A stretch of 64,000 nucleotides of DNA from the NCBI GenBank assembly GCA_016213405.1, contig JACRAM010000068.1, positions 41,597 through 105,596 of the forward strand. The letters run 5' to 3'. This stretch comes from Bacteroidota bacterium. GTDB lineage: Bacteria > Bacteroidota > Bacteroidia > Palsa-948. Position numbers and translations under genes: made by a program. This document shows positions 15,820 through 24,581 of this stretch, one piece after another (within the stretch, counting starts at the first letter, position 1; each line of letters starts with the position of its first letter). The notes beneath the pieces were generated by a model. That model had not been told where the DNA came from. It worked only from the letters and a program-made list of their open reading frames with translations, and did no database searches.

Positions 15820-17757
15820 ATGTCTGAGGCAACCATACATTCCAAAAAAGTAACACTCGGAACACTTTTAGTCGCGCTCGGAATCATTTATGGCGACATT
15901 GGAACAAGTCCACTCTATGTTCTGAAAGCAATCGTTGGCGAAAAACCAATTGATGAAATATTGGTTTTTGGTGGAGTCTCACTTATTTTCTGGACACTTG
16001 TATTTCAAACTACCATCAAATATATTTGGCTTACGCTAAAAGCCGACAACCACGGAGAAGGCGGAATTTTTTCTTTGTATGCCCTTGTTCACCGCTACGG
16101 CAAATATTTAGTGATTCCAACCATACTGGGCGCAACAACTTTACTTGCAGATGGAGTTATTACTCCTCCAATTTCTGTTTCATCTGCCATAGAAGGATTA
16201 GATATAATTATTCCCGGCATTCCCACTGTGCCGATTGTCATTGTCATTCTTTCACTTTTATTTTTCTTTCAGCGTTTCGGCACACATAAAGTGGGAAGCA
16301 TTTTTGGACCCATAATGGTTGTTTGGTTTAGCATGCTGTTTATTATGGGCGCAAGCCAGATTATTCATTTTCCATCCGTGTTAAAAGCCCTAAATCCATA
16401 TTATGGATATGAACTATTAGTAAAATATCCAAAGGGATTTTGGGTGCTTGGGGCTGTATTCCTTGCCACAACAGGAGCCGAGGCATTGTATTCCGATCTG
16501 GGACATTGCGGAAGAAAAAATATTCGTATCAGTTGGGTATTTGTAAAAATCTGCCTGATGGCAAATTATATCGGGCAGGCATCATGGCTTATGCATCAAT
16601 CTGAGACGACACTTAACGGAAGAAATCCTTTTTATGAAATGATGCCACATTGGTTTCTTATTCCGGGAATTATTATTGCAACATCCGCCACCATTATTGC
16701 CTCGCAGGCATTGATCACAGGTTCATTTACATTAATCAGCGAAGCCATGAGTTTAAATTTCTGGCCGAGAGTATCCGTGCGCCAACCCACGGAATTAAAA
16801 GGACAGATCTATATTCCCAGCGTTAACATGCTGCTTTGGGGAGGATGTATTTTCGTTGTGGTATATTTTCAATCTTCCACACACATGGAAGCAGTGTATG
16901 GTTTTTTCATCACTATTGCTATGATGATGACCACTTTCCTTTTGAGTCATTTCTTGATTTATAACAGGAAATGGAAAATCATTTTTGTAATAGCAATTCT
17001 TCTCGTTTTCGGAAGCATTGAAATCTCATTTTTCATTGCGAATCTTGCGAAAATAAAAGAGGGATGGGTATTCCTTTTCTTCGGAGTGATGAACTTTTCC
17101 GTGATGTATGTTTGGTTCTACGCGAGAAAGATCAATAACAGCTTTGTAAAATTTGTTGAACTGGGAAAATATACTTCATTGATAAAAGAATTAAGCGAAG
17201 ACGATAACATTCCAAAATTCGCAACCCACCTCATTTATCTTACAAAAGCAAATTACAGGGAACAGATAGAAGAAAAAATCATTAAATCTATTTTTTCCAA
17301 AAAACCCAAACGGGCGGATGTCTATTGGTTCGTTCACATTCACCGCACCGATGCTCCGCACACGCTTGAATACGAAGTTTCCGAATTAGTGGATGATAAA
17401 ATCATAAAAATAAATATCAATGTTGGCTTTCGCATTCAACCACGCACCGAATTATATTTTAAAAAGATAATCCGCGAATTGGTTGCCAATAAAGAACTGA
17501 ACCTTCACATCCGTCCTGACGGCTCCACGAAATATAATCCTGAACCCGATTTGAAGTTTGTAGTAATAGAAAAGTTTCTATCAGTAGAAAATGAATTTAC
17601 ACTCAAAGACGGGCTGCTCCTCAATGGATATTTTCTGTTAAAGCAATTTGGCCAAAGTGATGAAAAAGCATTCGGTCTCGATAAAAGCGATGTAGCTGTC
17701 GAACAAATACCATTGGTATATCAACCAGTACAAAAAATTGCTTTGACAAGAAAATAG
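15820..17757 (+). CDS. kup: Low-affinity K+ transporter Kup
   Basis: The 645-residue protein matches the Kup/HAK/KT family. About twelve transmembrane helices lie in residues 12-440, starting with the family signature ALGIIYGDIGTSPLYVL, followed by NHGEGGIFSLYALV and TGAEALYSDLGHCGRKNI. A cytoplasmic C-terminal domain (about 445-645) follows. It takes up K+ with H+ across the inner membrane. Length is normal. Its association with a KdpD/KdpE-like pair and a shared upstream site suggests regulation by that pair, unlike the constitutive kup of E. coli. Confidence 0.95.
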   Translation: MSEATIHSKKVTLGTLLVALGIIYGDIGTSPLYVLKAIVGEKPIDEILVFGGVSLIFWTLVFQTTIKYIWLTLKADNHGEGGIFSLYALVHRYGKYLVIPTILGATTLLADGVITPPISVSSAIEGLDIIIPGIPTVPIVIVILSLLFFFQRFGTHKVGSIFGPIMVVWFSMLFIMGASQIIHFPSVLKALNPYYGYELLVKYPKGFWVLGAVFLATTGAEALYSDLGHCGRKNIRISWVFVKICLMANYIGQASWLMHQSETTLNGRNPFYEMMPHWFLIPGIIIATSATIIASQALITGSFTLISEAMSLNFWPRVSVRQPTELKGQIYIPSVNMLLWGGCIFVVVYFQSSTHMEAVYGFFITIAMMMTTFLLSHFLIYNRKWKIIFVIAILLVFGSIEISFFIANLAKIKEGWVFLFFGVMNFSVMYVWFYARKINNSFVKFVELGKYTSLIKELSEDDNIPKFATHLIYLTKANYREQIEEKIIKSIFSKKPKRADVYWFVHIHRTDAPHTLEYEVSELVDDKIIKININVGFRIQPRTELYFKKIIRELVANKELNLHIRPDGSTKYNPEPDLKFVVIEKFLSVENEFTLKDGLLLNGYFLLKQFGQSDEKAFGLDKSDVAVEQIPLVYQPVQKIALTRK

Positions 17758-17895
17758 AATGGGTAAAAGGCATCATTCTTCCTAGCCGCATACACTGTTA
17801 GCAGGAAAACAACTTGTTAATTGTCCGTGATTATTAATGGTCTGTTATAAATATTTTTTATTTTTTTTACTATCTGCTCTGCGGCAGCGTAGTTC

Positions 17896-17920
17896 AAGCC
17901 TTCTTTTAGGAAGGACTTTA
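17896..17920. repeat. Short palindromic element between converging genes
   Basis: AAGCCTTCTTTTAGGAAGGACTTT is a small member of the family at 5906-5943. It lies at the 3' ends of kup and the methyltransferase and overlaps the stop codon of the latter. The rest of the 160-bp gap holds nothing I recognise besides a T-rich run. Confidence 0.55.
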
Positions 17921-18838
17921 CATCACACTCACCAACGAACTGTGACTCACCGCATTTTCCTTCGCTGAATACGTGAGAAATTTTTCATCCACTTTTACTT
18001 TGTTGTAATCCGCCAGATTAAATTCGCGGTTGATTTCTTCTGTGATAGGAATGGAATGTTTCTTGTATAAATTTCTGTATTCATAAATCCTCATCCGATT
18101 CATCGGCTGAACGCTGTTGTCAATCCACTTCCAGGCGCTGTCAGAAAATTTAAGAAAGTTGTAAAGAGTGATGGTATCATCCATATGAGCGAAGTGGTCG
18201 CTGAGGTCAATGGCATGGCTCATTACTCCGCCTTTTTTGCAAAGGAGTTTCATTTTTTCAAGAATACCTTCAAGTATGCCGGGATAAATATGTTCAAACG
18301 TGTTATTGGAAGTAACCAAATCAATGCTTGCGTCAGCAAGGTGAAGTTTCCGCGCGTCCATCACCATATAAACAATGTTATGTTTTTCCAGCAAATCAAA
18401 AAAATCTTTGGAAGGATTTGCTGCTTCTGACAAAACAATCTTCAACCGATCATGCGAAATATCAGGGAGAAATTTTTCAAGCTTACCGTTGTTCTGATAT
18501 TCAGAAAATTTTCGAAGTGTGGCAAGGGTGAATGCAGGATTACTGAGGCGTGTTAAATCCACGGTTGTAATGCTCGATGCACCGTACAAAAACATTCCTG
18601 CGGGAACCACAGGATACCATCCTGTGCCGATTTCAAGATGAGAAAAATCTTTTGTGGAGTTATATTTTCTGAAGTTTTTATAATGTTCACGGCAGTGATT
18701 CAATCTGTCTTCAAAATATTCATCCGACAAATAAACACCGCGCGTAACGTATTTCTGAAAAAGGAAATTAATGTTATGGCTATAAGGAAGAAATGAAATC
18801 CCCTTTTGCACAATTGCTTTCAATATCCATTTTCCCAT
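17918..18838 (-). CDS. Class I SAM-dependent methyltransferase
   Basis: The 306 residues contain a Rossmann-type methyltransferase core. Motif I is HLEIGTGWYPVVPAGMFLYG (about 68-87), the following acidic strand is SSITTVDLTRL, and the later LVTSNNTFEHIYPGILEGIL corresponds to motif IV/post-IV of Methyltransf_11-type enzymes. A basic N-terminal extension precedes it. The substrate is unknown; an N-terminal hydrophobic helix is not seen, so it is probably cytoplasmic. It stands alone, convergent with kup. Family assignment is firm, function is not. Confidence 0.8.
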   Translation of the reverse strand: MGKWILKAIVQKGISFLPYSHNINFLFQKYVTRGVYLSDEYFEDRLNHCREHYKNFRKYNSTKDFSHLEIGTGWYPVVPAGMFLYGASSITTVDLTRLSNPAFTLATLRKFSEYQNNGKLEKFLPDISHDRLKIVLSEAANPSKDFFDLLEKHNIVYMVMDARKLHLADASIDLVTSNNTFEHIYPGILEGILEKMKLLCKKGGVMSHAIDLSDHFAHMDDTITLYNFLKFSDSAWKWIDNSVQPMNRMRIYEYRNLYKKHSIPITEEINREFNLADYNKVKVDEKFLTYSAKENAVSHSSLVSVM

Positions 18839-18863
18839 AAGTGCGCGAAGATAATAACCTACT

Positions 18864-18967
18864 TGGTACAGATAACAGATGAATACTGATTTACGAAACT
18901 ACGAATGATTTCAAATTTGTATCTATTCGTAATTCTGGAAATCTGCAACGATTCGTTATCTGTACCA
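18864..18967. repeat. Inverted repeat upstream of the E1 dehydrogenase gene
   Basis: TGGTACAGATAAC (18864-18876) is exactly complementary to GTTATCTGTACCA (18955-18967). The interior carries ACGAATG/ATTCGTAATTC words like those around the GxxExxY cassette. The element is 104 bp with no ORF. It fills the space between the methyltransferase start and the E1 promoter. Confidence 0.75.
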
Positions 18968-18977
18968 CAAACACTTT

Positions 18978-18985
18978 TATATTTG
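18978..18985 (+). promoter_or_regulatory. -7 element of the E1 dehydrogenase gene
   Basis: TATATTTG fits TAnnTTTG and ends six bases before the ATG at 18992. No TTG is found at the right distance; the repeat element occupies the -33 region. Confidence 0.45.
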
Positions 18986-18991
18986 TAACAT

Positions 18992-21397
18992 ATGTCAAAA
19001 AACGAATCTACGACCAATACAGAAAAGAAAATATCTTTCGAGGATTTTAAAAAAACAATCCTGAACGATTACCGCATTTGCTGCGAAAGCCGTGAAACGA
19101 GTTTACTTGGCAGAAAAGAAGTGCTCACAGGCAAAGCCAAGTTTGGAATTTTTGGCGATGGAAAAGAGGTGGCGCAGATCGCCATGGCGAAAGTTTTTCG
19201 CGAAGGAGATTTCCGTTCGGGCTATTACCGCGACCAGACCTTCATGCTCGCGACCAACAACATTACGCTTGAACAATGGTTTGCGGGTTTGTATGCGCAT
19301 GCCGATGTAGAAGCTGATCCTATGAGCGCGGGAAGACAGATGGGGGGGCATTACGCTACACGTTCGCTGAATCCTGACGGCACATGGAAAGATTTGATGA
19401 AGATTAAAAATTCTTCTTCTGATGTTTCTCCTACGGGAAGTCAGATGCCGAGGTTGCTGGGACTGGCGCTTGCTTCTAAATTTTATCGCAACAATCCCAA
19501 TCTTCAGGGCGAAGAGTTCAAACTGTTTTCTGATAACGGAAATGAAGTTGCCTTTGGAACCATTGGCGATGCAAGCACATCCGAAGGAATGTTCTGGGAA
19601 ACAATTAATGCCGGTGGGGTTTTACAAGTACCAATGATTGTTTCGGTGTGGGATGACGGACACGGAATTTCTGTTCCGAAAAAATATCAGACCACCAAAG
19701 AAGATATTTCAGAAGTATTGAAAGGATTTCAGCGCGATGAAAAAAATTTAGGATACGAAATTATGAAAACGAGAGGATGGGATTTTCCTCACCTCTGCGA
19801 AACGTATGAGAAAGCCGTTAAGGTAGCACGCGAAGAACATGTTTCTGTTCTCGTTCACGTAGATGAAATGACTCAGCCGCAGGGACATTCCTCTTCCGGC
19901 TCCCACGAACGTTATAAATCCAAAGAACGTCTGCAATGGGAAATTGATTTTGATCCGATAAAAAAAATGCGCGAGTGGATTCTGAACTCTGCCATTGCTT
20001 CGGCTGAAGAACTCGACAAAATTGAATCTGATGCAAAACTCCGCGCGCGCGAAGCAAAGAGCAACGCATGGAAAGCATTTAATATTCCTATCAGGGATGA
20101 AATGAATGTTGTTCTTTCATTCTTGGATGAATTACATGGTGTGGATGAACTAAAGAAAGAACTCAAATCAACTATTGACCCTACACGGAGAGAAGTAATC
20201 TCCACCGCAAGAAAAGCGCTGTGGCTTACAGCAGGAGAGAATAGCGATGAGAGAAAGAAAATTTCCGCATGGATGAAAGAGCAGATACCGCTGAACCTTG
20301 AAAGATATTCTTCTTCTCTTTACAGCGAATCAAAATTTTCTGCGTTGAAAGTTTTGCCTGTTGCTGTTGAATATTCTTCTGATACAAAACTCATTGACGG
20401 TAAGGAAATACTTCGCGATAACTTTGACGCGATACTTGTAAAATATCCTGCGGTGCATATTTTTGGCGAGGACTCAGGAAAAATAGGAGGTGTCAACCAG
20501 GGACTTGAAGGGCTTCAGAAAAAATTTGGCGAGCACAGAGTATTTGACACGGGAATCCGCGAGTGTACTATTGTCGGGCAAGCAATCGGAATGGCGTTGC
20601 GGGGGCTTCGTCCCATAGCGGATATTCAATACCTTGATTATTTTATTTACGCGCTGCAAATTTTAAGCGATGACCTTGCCACTTTACAATACAGAACCAA
20701 AGGCGGACAAAAAGCTCCGGTCATCATCCGCACGCGAGGGCATCGGCTGGAAGGAATATGGCACAGCGGTTCACCGATGGGAATGGTCATAAATGCGCTG
20801 CGCGGAATTTATATCTGTGTTCCGAGGAACATGACCACGGCAGCAGGATTTTTTAATACGCTTCTGGCTTCGGATGAACCGGGGTTTATTATTGAGCCAT
20901 TGAATTCTTACAGGTTGAAAGAAAAAGTTCCGACAAACTTTGGAGAGTTTAAAATTCCTCTCGGAGTTCCGGAAATTATGAAAGAAGGAACCGATGTAAC
21001 GCTCGTTACGTACGGACCCAATTGCCGTATCGCAATGGAAGCAATTTCTCATCTTGATAAAAAAGGTATTTCTGTTGAACTGATTGATGTGCGAACGCTG
21101 ATTCCTTTTGACATTCGCCACTCGCTTGTTGCTTCGTTGAAAAAAACAAACCGGATTGTTTTCATGGATGAAGATGTGCCCGGTGGTTCCACTGCCTACA
21201 TGATGCAGAAAGTTCTGGAAGAGCAAGGCGGATATAATTTTCTGGATTCAGAACCAAAAACTATTTCGGCAAAAGAACATCGCCCTGCTTACGGCTCGGA
21301 TGGGGATTATTTTTCAAAGCCGAATGCGGAAGATGTTTTTGAAACCATCTATGATCTGATGCACGAAAGTAATCCCGAGAAGTTTCCGAAGATTTAG
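18992..21397 (+). CDS. 2-oxoacid dehydrogenase E1, fused alpha and beta subunits (probably branched-chain)
   Basis: The 801-residue cytoplasmic enzyme joins an E1-alpha-like TPP domain (about 20-390) and an E1-beta/transketolase domain (about 440-795). TPP binding is seen in TIGDASTSEGMFWETINAGG. The beta part has IFGEDSGKIGGVNQGL, RECTIVGQAIGMALRG and VFMDEDVPGGSTAYM. Fused E1 proteins of this type in Bacteroidota decarboxylate 2-oxoisovalerate and related branched acids and hand the acyl group to lipoyl-E2. The start is the ATG at 18992. E2 and E3 are not in the window. The downstream neighbours form a ferredoxin-dependent 2-oxoacid oxidoreductase for a similar reaction. Confidence 0.9.
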   Translation: MSKNESTTNTEKKISFEDFKKTILNDYRICCESRETSLLGRKEVLTGKAKFGIFGDGKEVAQIAMAKVFREGDFRSGYYRDQTFMLATNNITLEQWFAGLYAHADVEADPMSAGRQMGGHYATRSLNPDGTWKDLMKIKNSSSDVSPTGSQMPRLLGLALASKFYRNNPNLQGEEFKLFSDNGNEVAFGTIGDASTSEGMFWETINAGGVLQVPMIVSVWDDGHGISVPKKYQTTKEDISEVLKGFQRDEKNLGYEIMKTRGWDFPHLCETYEKAVKVAREEHVSVLVHVDEMTQPQGHSSSGSHERYKSKERLQWEIDFDPIKKMREWILNSAIASAEELDKIESDAKLRAREAKSNAWKAFNIPIRDEMNVVLSFLDELHGVDELKKELKSTIDPTRREVISTARKALWLTAGENSDERKKISAWMKEQIPLNLERYSSSLYSESKFSALKVLPVAVEYSSDTKLIDGKEILRDNFDAILVKYPAVHIFGEDSGKIGGVNQGLEGLQKKFGEHRVFDTGIRECTIVGQAIGMALRGLRPIADIQYLDYFIYALQILSDDLATLQYRTKGGQKAPVIIRTRGHRLEGIWHSGSPMGMVINALRGIYICVPRNMTTAAGFFNTLLASDEPGFIIEPLNSYRLKEKVPTNFGEFKIPLGVPEIMKEGTDVTLVTYGPNCRIAMEAISHLDKKGISVELIDVRTLIPFDIRHSLVASLKKTNRIVFMDEDVPGGSTAYMMQKVLEEQGGYNFLDSEPKTISAKEHRPAYGSDGDYFSKPNAEDVFETIYDLMHESNPEKFPKI

Positions 21398-21431
21398 AAG
21401 CCCATCGACCCATCTTCCCCCTTGACTGTTT

Positions 21432-21517
21432 GCGTTAGGGATAGTAGCTAAAATCCTCTGACGCTTTGGTCAGAGATTGAAGCGGATAGCCCGACCTCCG
21501 CTTCGGAGGGAACGCCC
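21432..21517. other. Structured element with three-way-junction potential
   Basis: GCGTT (21432-21436) can pair with AACGC (21511-21515). Inside, CTCTGAC (21456-21462) pairs with GTCAGAG (21469-21475), and CCTCCG (21495-21500) pairs with CGGAGG (21504-21509). Single-stranded parts contain GGGATAGTAGC and AGCGGATAGCCCGAC. The layout resembles a folded RNA or a complex repeat; similar AGCGGATAGCCCGAC-type sequences are, from memory, frequent downstream of Bacteroidota genes. It lies in the 225-bp gap after the E1 gene. Strand cannot be fixed. Confidence 0.5.
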
Positions 21518-21622
21518 AAAAAAATTTAATAGTAATGGTGTTCGGGTGAAGATTTGATTTTATGATTCTCGTCATAAATTATATATTATTTTATATGTCT
21601 TTTTACACCAAGAAAAAATTAT

Positions 21623-21874
21623 ATGGCAAAAGTAAAAGGCAAAATTGTGGTGGACACCGAACGATGCAAGGGATGTGAGTTATGTCTTCCTGCCTGCAAG
21701 GAAGATGTGATTGCGATGTCAAAAGTTTTAAACGGGAAAGGATATCACTTTGCAACGAGTAACAATGATGATTGCACGGGCTGTATTAATTGCGCGTTGG
21801 TTTGCCCCGATGGAGCCATTACGGTTTTCAGAGTAAAGATAAATGATTCACCAAAAGAACTTATGCAAAAATGA
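21623..21874 (+). CDS. 4Fe-4S ferredoxin subunit of a 2-oxoacid:ferredoxin oxidoreductase
   Basis: The 83-residue protein has two [4Fe-4S] motifs: C-K-G-C-E-L-C-L-P-A-C at about residues 14-24 and C-T-G-C-I-N-C-A-L-V-C-P at about 52-63. This is the delta subunit (KorD/VorD type), which carries electrons between the TPP centre and external ferredoxin. The catalytic subunits follow on the same strand, after a gap filled by an inverted repeat (21873-21961). Confidence 0.92.
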   Translation: MAKVKGKIVVDTERCKGCELCLPACKEDVIAMSKVLNGKGYHFATSNNDDCTGCINCALVCPDGAITVFRVKINDSPKELMQK

Positions 21875-21961
21875 TTACACCGATTTTAATAACGATTACA
21901 CCGATGAAACAAAAAAATAACAATCGGTGTAATCTTGTCTTTTTTCTAAATCTGTGTAATC
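21873..21961. repeat. Inverted repeat inside the kor/vor operon
   Basis: GATTACACCGATTTT... followed by a second GATTACACCGAT (21873-21905) is complementary to AATCGGTGTAATC and AAATCTGTGTAATC (21923-21961). It belongs to the same family as 8486-8559. It begins in the stop codon of the ferredoxin gene and ends 13 bp before the next start. Confidence 0.8.
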
Positions 21962-21974
21962 TTAATAAAGTAGT

Positions 21975-23081
21975 ATGAAAGATATCAGATTGATGAAAGG
22001 CAACGAAGCGTTTGCCGAAGGTTTAATACGAGCAGGGTGTGATGGTTATTTTGGTTATCCGATTACTCCACAATCGGAAGTGCTGGAATATTTATCGGCA
22101 CAAAAAACAAAAGAAAGAACGGGCATGATTGTGTTGCAAGCCGAAAGTGAGATTGCTTCCATCCACATGGTGTATGGTGGCGCTGCCTGCGGAAAAAGAG
22201 TTACGACTACTTCTTCAAGTCCCGGAATAAGCTTAATGCAGGAAGGAATTTCTTTCATGGCAGGAACAGAACTTCCGTGCTTACTCATGAATGTGGTTCG
22301 CGGAGGACCTGGATTGGGAACCATTCAACCTTCGCAGTCAGATTATTTTCAGGCGGTGAAAGGTGGAGGTCATGGAGATTATAAAATGATTGTGCTGGCG
22401 CCCGCTTCTGTTCAGGAGATGTTTGATTTTGCAAAACTGGGATTTGAACTTGCGTTTAAACATCGCATTCAGGTGATGGTGTTGTCGGATGGCGCTATAG
22501 GACAAATGATGGAAAAAGTAGAATTGGAAGAACAGATTCCGCGCATGACAGATGAAGAAATCATTAAAAAATATCCGTGGACAACCACCGGAAAAACTCC
22601 GGACAGAGAACGGAATATTATTACTTCATTGGATTTGAATCCTGTGAAACAGGAAATAATGAACCGCAAGTTTCAGGCAAAGTTTAAGAAGATAGAACAA
22701 ACTGAAGTCCGTTTCGAAAAAATAATGTGTGAGGATGCTGAATATTTATTTGTTGCCTACGGTTCAAGCGCGCGTATTTGCCAGAAAGCAGTTTTACTGG
22801 GAAGAGAAAAAGGAATTAAAGTTGGTTTGTTGCGACCGATTACTCTTTTCCCATTCCCAACAATCGAATTAGCAAAATTGTCCAAACAGGTAAAAGGAAT
22901 GTTATCGGTTGAAATGAGCGCGGGACAAATGGTAGAAGATGTGCGGCTTTCTGTTGCAGGAGCAGTTCCTGTTGAACATTATGGTCGCCTCGGTGGAATT
23001 ATGCCGGCACCCGATGAAGTACTAAATGTACTTGAAGAAAATTTTATAAAAGAAAAAAATTATGCAAGACACACTGTCTGA
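21975..23081 (+). CDS. 2-oxoacid:ferredoxin oxidoreductase alpha subunit (VorB/KorA type)
   Basis: The 368-residue subunit starts KDIRLMKGNEAFAEGLIRAG and contains GYPITPQSEVLEYLS, VLQAESEIASIHMVYGGAA and TTTSSSPGISLMQEGISF, the hallmarks of the pyrimidine-binding and core domains of the alpha chain. Domain II (FVAYGSSARICQKAV) follows. Bacteroidota copies of this length are usually named 3-methyl-2-oxobutanoate dehydrogenase VorB. The complex oxidises a 2-oxoacid to acyl-CoA with reduction of ferredoxin. The end overlaps the next gene by 20 bp, indicating translational coupling. Confidence 0.9.
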   Translation: MKDIRLMKGNEAFAEGLIRAGCDGYFGYPITPQSEVLEYLSAQKTKERTGMIVLQAESEIASIHMVYGGAACGKRVTTTSSSPGISLMQEGISFMAGTELPCLLMNVVRGGPGLGTIQPSQSDYFQAVKGGGHGDYKMIVLAPASVQEMFDFAKLGFELAFKHRIQVMVLSDGAIGQMMEKVELEEQIPRMTDEEIIKKYPWTTTGKTPDRERNIITSLDLNPVKQEIMNRKFQAKFKKIEQTEVRFEKIMCEDAEYLFVAYGSSARICQKAVLLGREKGIKVGLLRPITLFPFPTIELAKLSKQVKGMLSVEMSAGQMVEDVRLSVAGAVPVEHYGRLGGIMPAPDEVLNVLEENFIKEKNYARHTV

Positions 23082-23838
23082 CCAGGAGATTTGCCAGCCG
23101 GAAAATATGGTTTACTGCAGAACAGCACTGCTGACTGACGCACCATTATCTTATTGTCCCGGTTGCGGACATGGCACCGCTCACCGTTTGATTATGGAAG
23201 TTGTGGAGGAAATGAAATTGCAAGCCGATACGATTGGAGTTGCTCCTGTTGGTTGTTCGGTTCTTGCCTATGATTTTCTGGATATTGATATGCAACAAGC
23301 CGCACACGGAAGAGCGCCCGCTGTTGCAACCGGAATAAAAAGATTAATGCCGAACAAATTTGTTTTTACTTACCAAGGCGATGGAGATTTGGCTGCCATT
23401 GGAACAGGAGAAACAATTCATGCGTGCAACCGTGGAGAAAACATAACCATATTTTTTGTGAACAACGGAATTTATGGAATGACCGGAGGGCAGATGGCTC
23501 CCACTACTCTCCCCAATATGAAAACTGCCACTTCACCTTTTGGTCGTGATGTTGAAACAATGGGACATCCATTAAAAATTACTGAACTTATCGCGCAGCT
23601 TCCCGGGACTTATTTTGTTTCGCGTCAATCTGTTCACACACCTGCAAATGTCCGCAAGGCAAAAAAAGCAATTGAACGAGCCATTCAATATCAAAAATTA
23701 AATAAAGGTTTAACGTTTGTTGAAATAGTTTCTAATTGCAACTCAGGTTGGAAAATGAATCCGCAGGAAGCGAATGACTGGATGGAAGCGAACATGTTTC
23801 CATTCTATCCACTTGGCGATATAAAAGTACCGAAATAA
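23062..23838 (+). CDS. 2-oxoacid:ferredoxin oxidoreductase beta subunit (TPP-binding)
   Basis: The 258-residue chain contains YCPGCGHGTAHRL (about 33-45) with the Cys-x2-Cys pair, and the TPP motif TYQGDGDLAAIGTGE (about 98-112) with NNGIYGMTGGQMAPTT. It is the KorB/VorA-type subunit holding TPP and Mg2+. The catalytic pair with the alpha chain is encoded in overlapping frames (20 bp). A C-terminal KMNPQEANDWMEANMFPFYPLGD is typical of this family. Confidence 0.92.
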   Translation: MQDTLSDQEICQPENMVYCRTALLTDAPLSYCPGCGHGTAHRLIMEVVEEMKLQADTIGVAPVGCSVLAYDFLDIDMQQAAHGRAPAVATGIKRLMPNKFVFTYQGDGDLAAIGTGETIHACNRGENITIFFVNNGIYGMTGGQMAPTTLPNMKTATSPFGRDVETMGHPLKITELIAQLPGTYFVSRQSVHTPANVRKAKKAIERAIQYQKLNKGLTFVEIVSNCNSGWKMNPQEANDWMEANMFPFYPLGDIKVPK

Positions 23839-23842
23839 AAAA

Positions 23843-23901
23843 GCCACGAATTGCACTAATTAGCACTAATAATCTTTGTGTTAATTCGTGAAATTAGTGG
23901 T
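23843..23901. repeat. Inverted repeat of the CCACGAATTGCAC type
   Basis: GCCACGAATTGCACTAATTA (left) and its imperfect complement TAATTCGTGAAATTAGTGGT (right) flank 20 bp. It sits between the beta and gamma genes, five bases after the beta stop and 16 bp before the gamma start. An upstream in-frame GTG of gamma lies within it and is rejected as start. Confidence 0.7.
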
Positions 23902-23917
23902 AAAAAAAAATAAAGAT

Positions 23918-24472
23918 ATGACAGAAGAAATTATCATAGCAGGATTTGGCGGACAGGGAGTTTTGTCAATGGGGAAAATTCTTGCCTACTCGGGCATGAT
24001 GCAAAATAAAGAAGTGAGTTGGTTTCCTTCTTACGGTCCGGAAATGCGCGGTGGCACTGCAAACGTTACTGTAATAATCAGCGATGAGCGTATCAGTTCT
24101 CCGATTCTGAACCGGTTTGACACTGCCATTATTCTGAATCAGCAATCCATGGATAAATTTGAAAACTCGGTAAAAAAAGGCGGAGTATTAATTTATGATC
24201 CGAATGGAATTACGCGTCACCCTGTAAGAACGGATATTAATATTTATACGGTGGAAGCCGCGGAAGAATCTTCAAAAATGGGTTCTGCAAAAGTTTTTAA
24301 TATGCTTGTTCTCGGAGCATTCTTAAAATTAAAACCTCTGATTGAACCTGAATATATGCGCAAAGGACTTGAAAAATCTTTGCCTGCGCGTCATCATCAT
24401 CTTATTCCGGAAAATGAAGGCGCCATTGAAAGGGGCAAAGAAATTATTAAATCTAAATTCTTATTGAACTGA
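23918..24472 (+). CDS. 2-oxoacid:ferredoxin oxidoreductase gamma subunit
   Basis: The 184-residue protein starts MTEEIIIAGFGGQGVLSMGK, the G-x-G-G-Q-G motif of the gamma chain (POR gamma family). It continues with VSWFPSYGPEMRGGTANVTV and ISSPILNRFDTAIILNQQSM. It binds the CoA-side of the complex together with the alpha and beta chains. The start is the ATG at 23918, after the repeat. With the ferredoxin, alpha and beta genes it completes a four-subunit enzyme. A strong terminator follows at 24527. Confidence 0.9.
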   Translation: MTEEIIIAGFGGQGVLSMGKILAYSGMMQNKEVSWFPSYGPEMRGGTANVTVIISDERISSPILNRFDTAIILNQQSMDKFENSVKKGGVLIYDPNGITRHPVRTDINIYTVEAAEESSKMGSAKVFNMLVLGAFLKLKPLIEPEYMRKGLEKSLPARHHHLIPENEGAIERGKEIIKSKFLLN

Positions 24473-24526
24473 TTTATTTTTTCCGGCTGGAAGAAGGAAT
24501 AAGTATTATCAAACAATTTCATATTT

Positions 24527-24554
24527 AAGACTTCGCAAATGCGGGGTCTTTTTG
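24527..24554 (+). terminator. Intrinsic terminator after the oxidoreductase operon
   Basis: The stem from AAGACTTCGC to GCGGGGTCTT pairs over ten positions (two of them G-T), with loop AAAT, and is followed by TTTTTG. Confidence 0.85.
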
Positions 24555-24581
24555 TTTTCAGGGATTCACGATATTTGCCAT

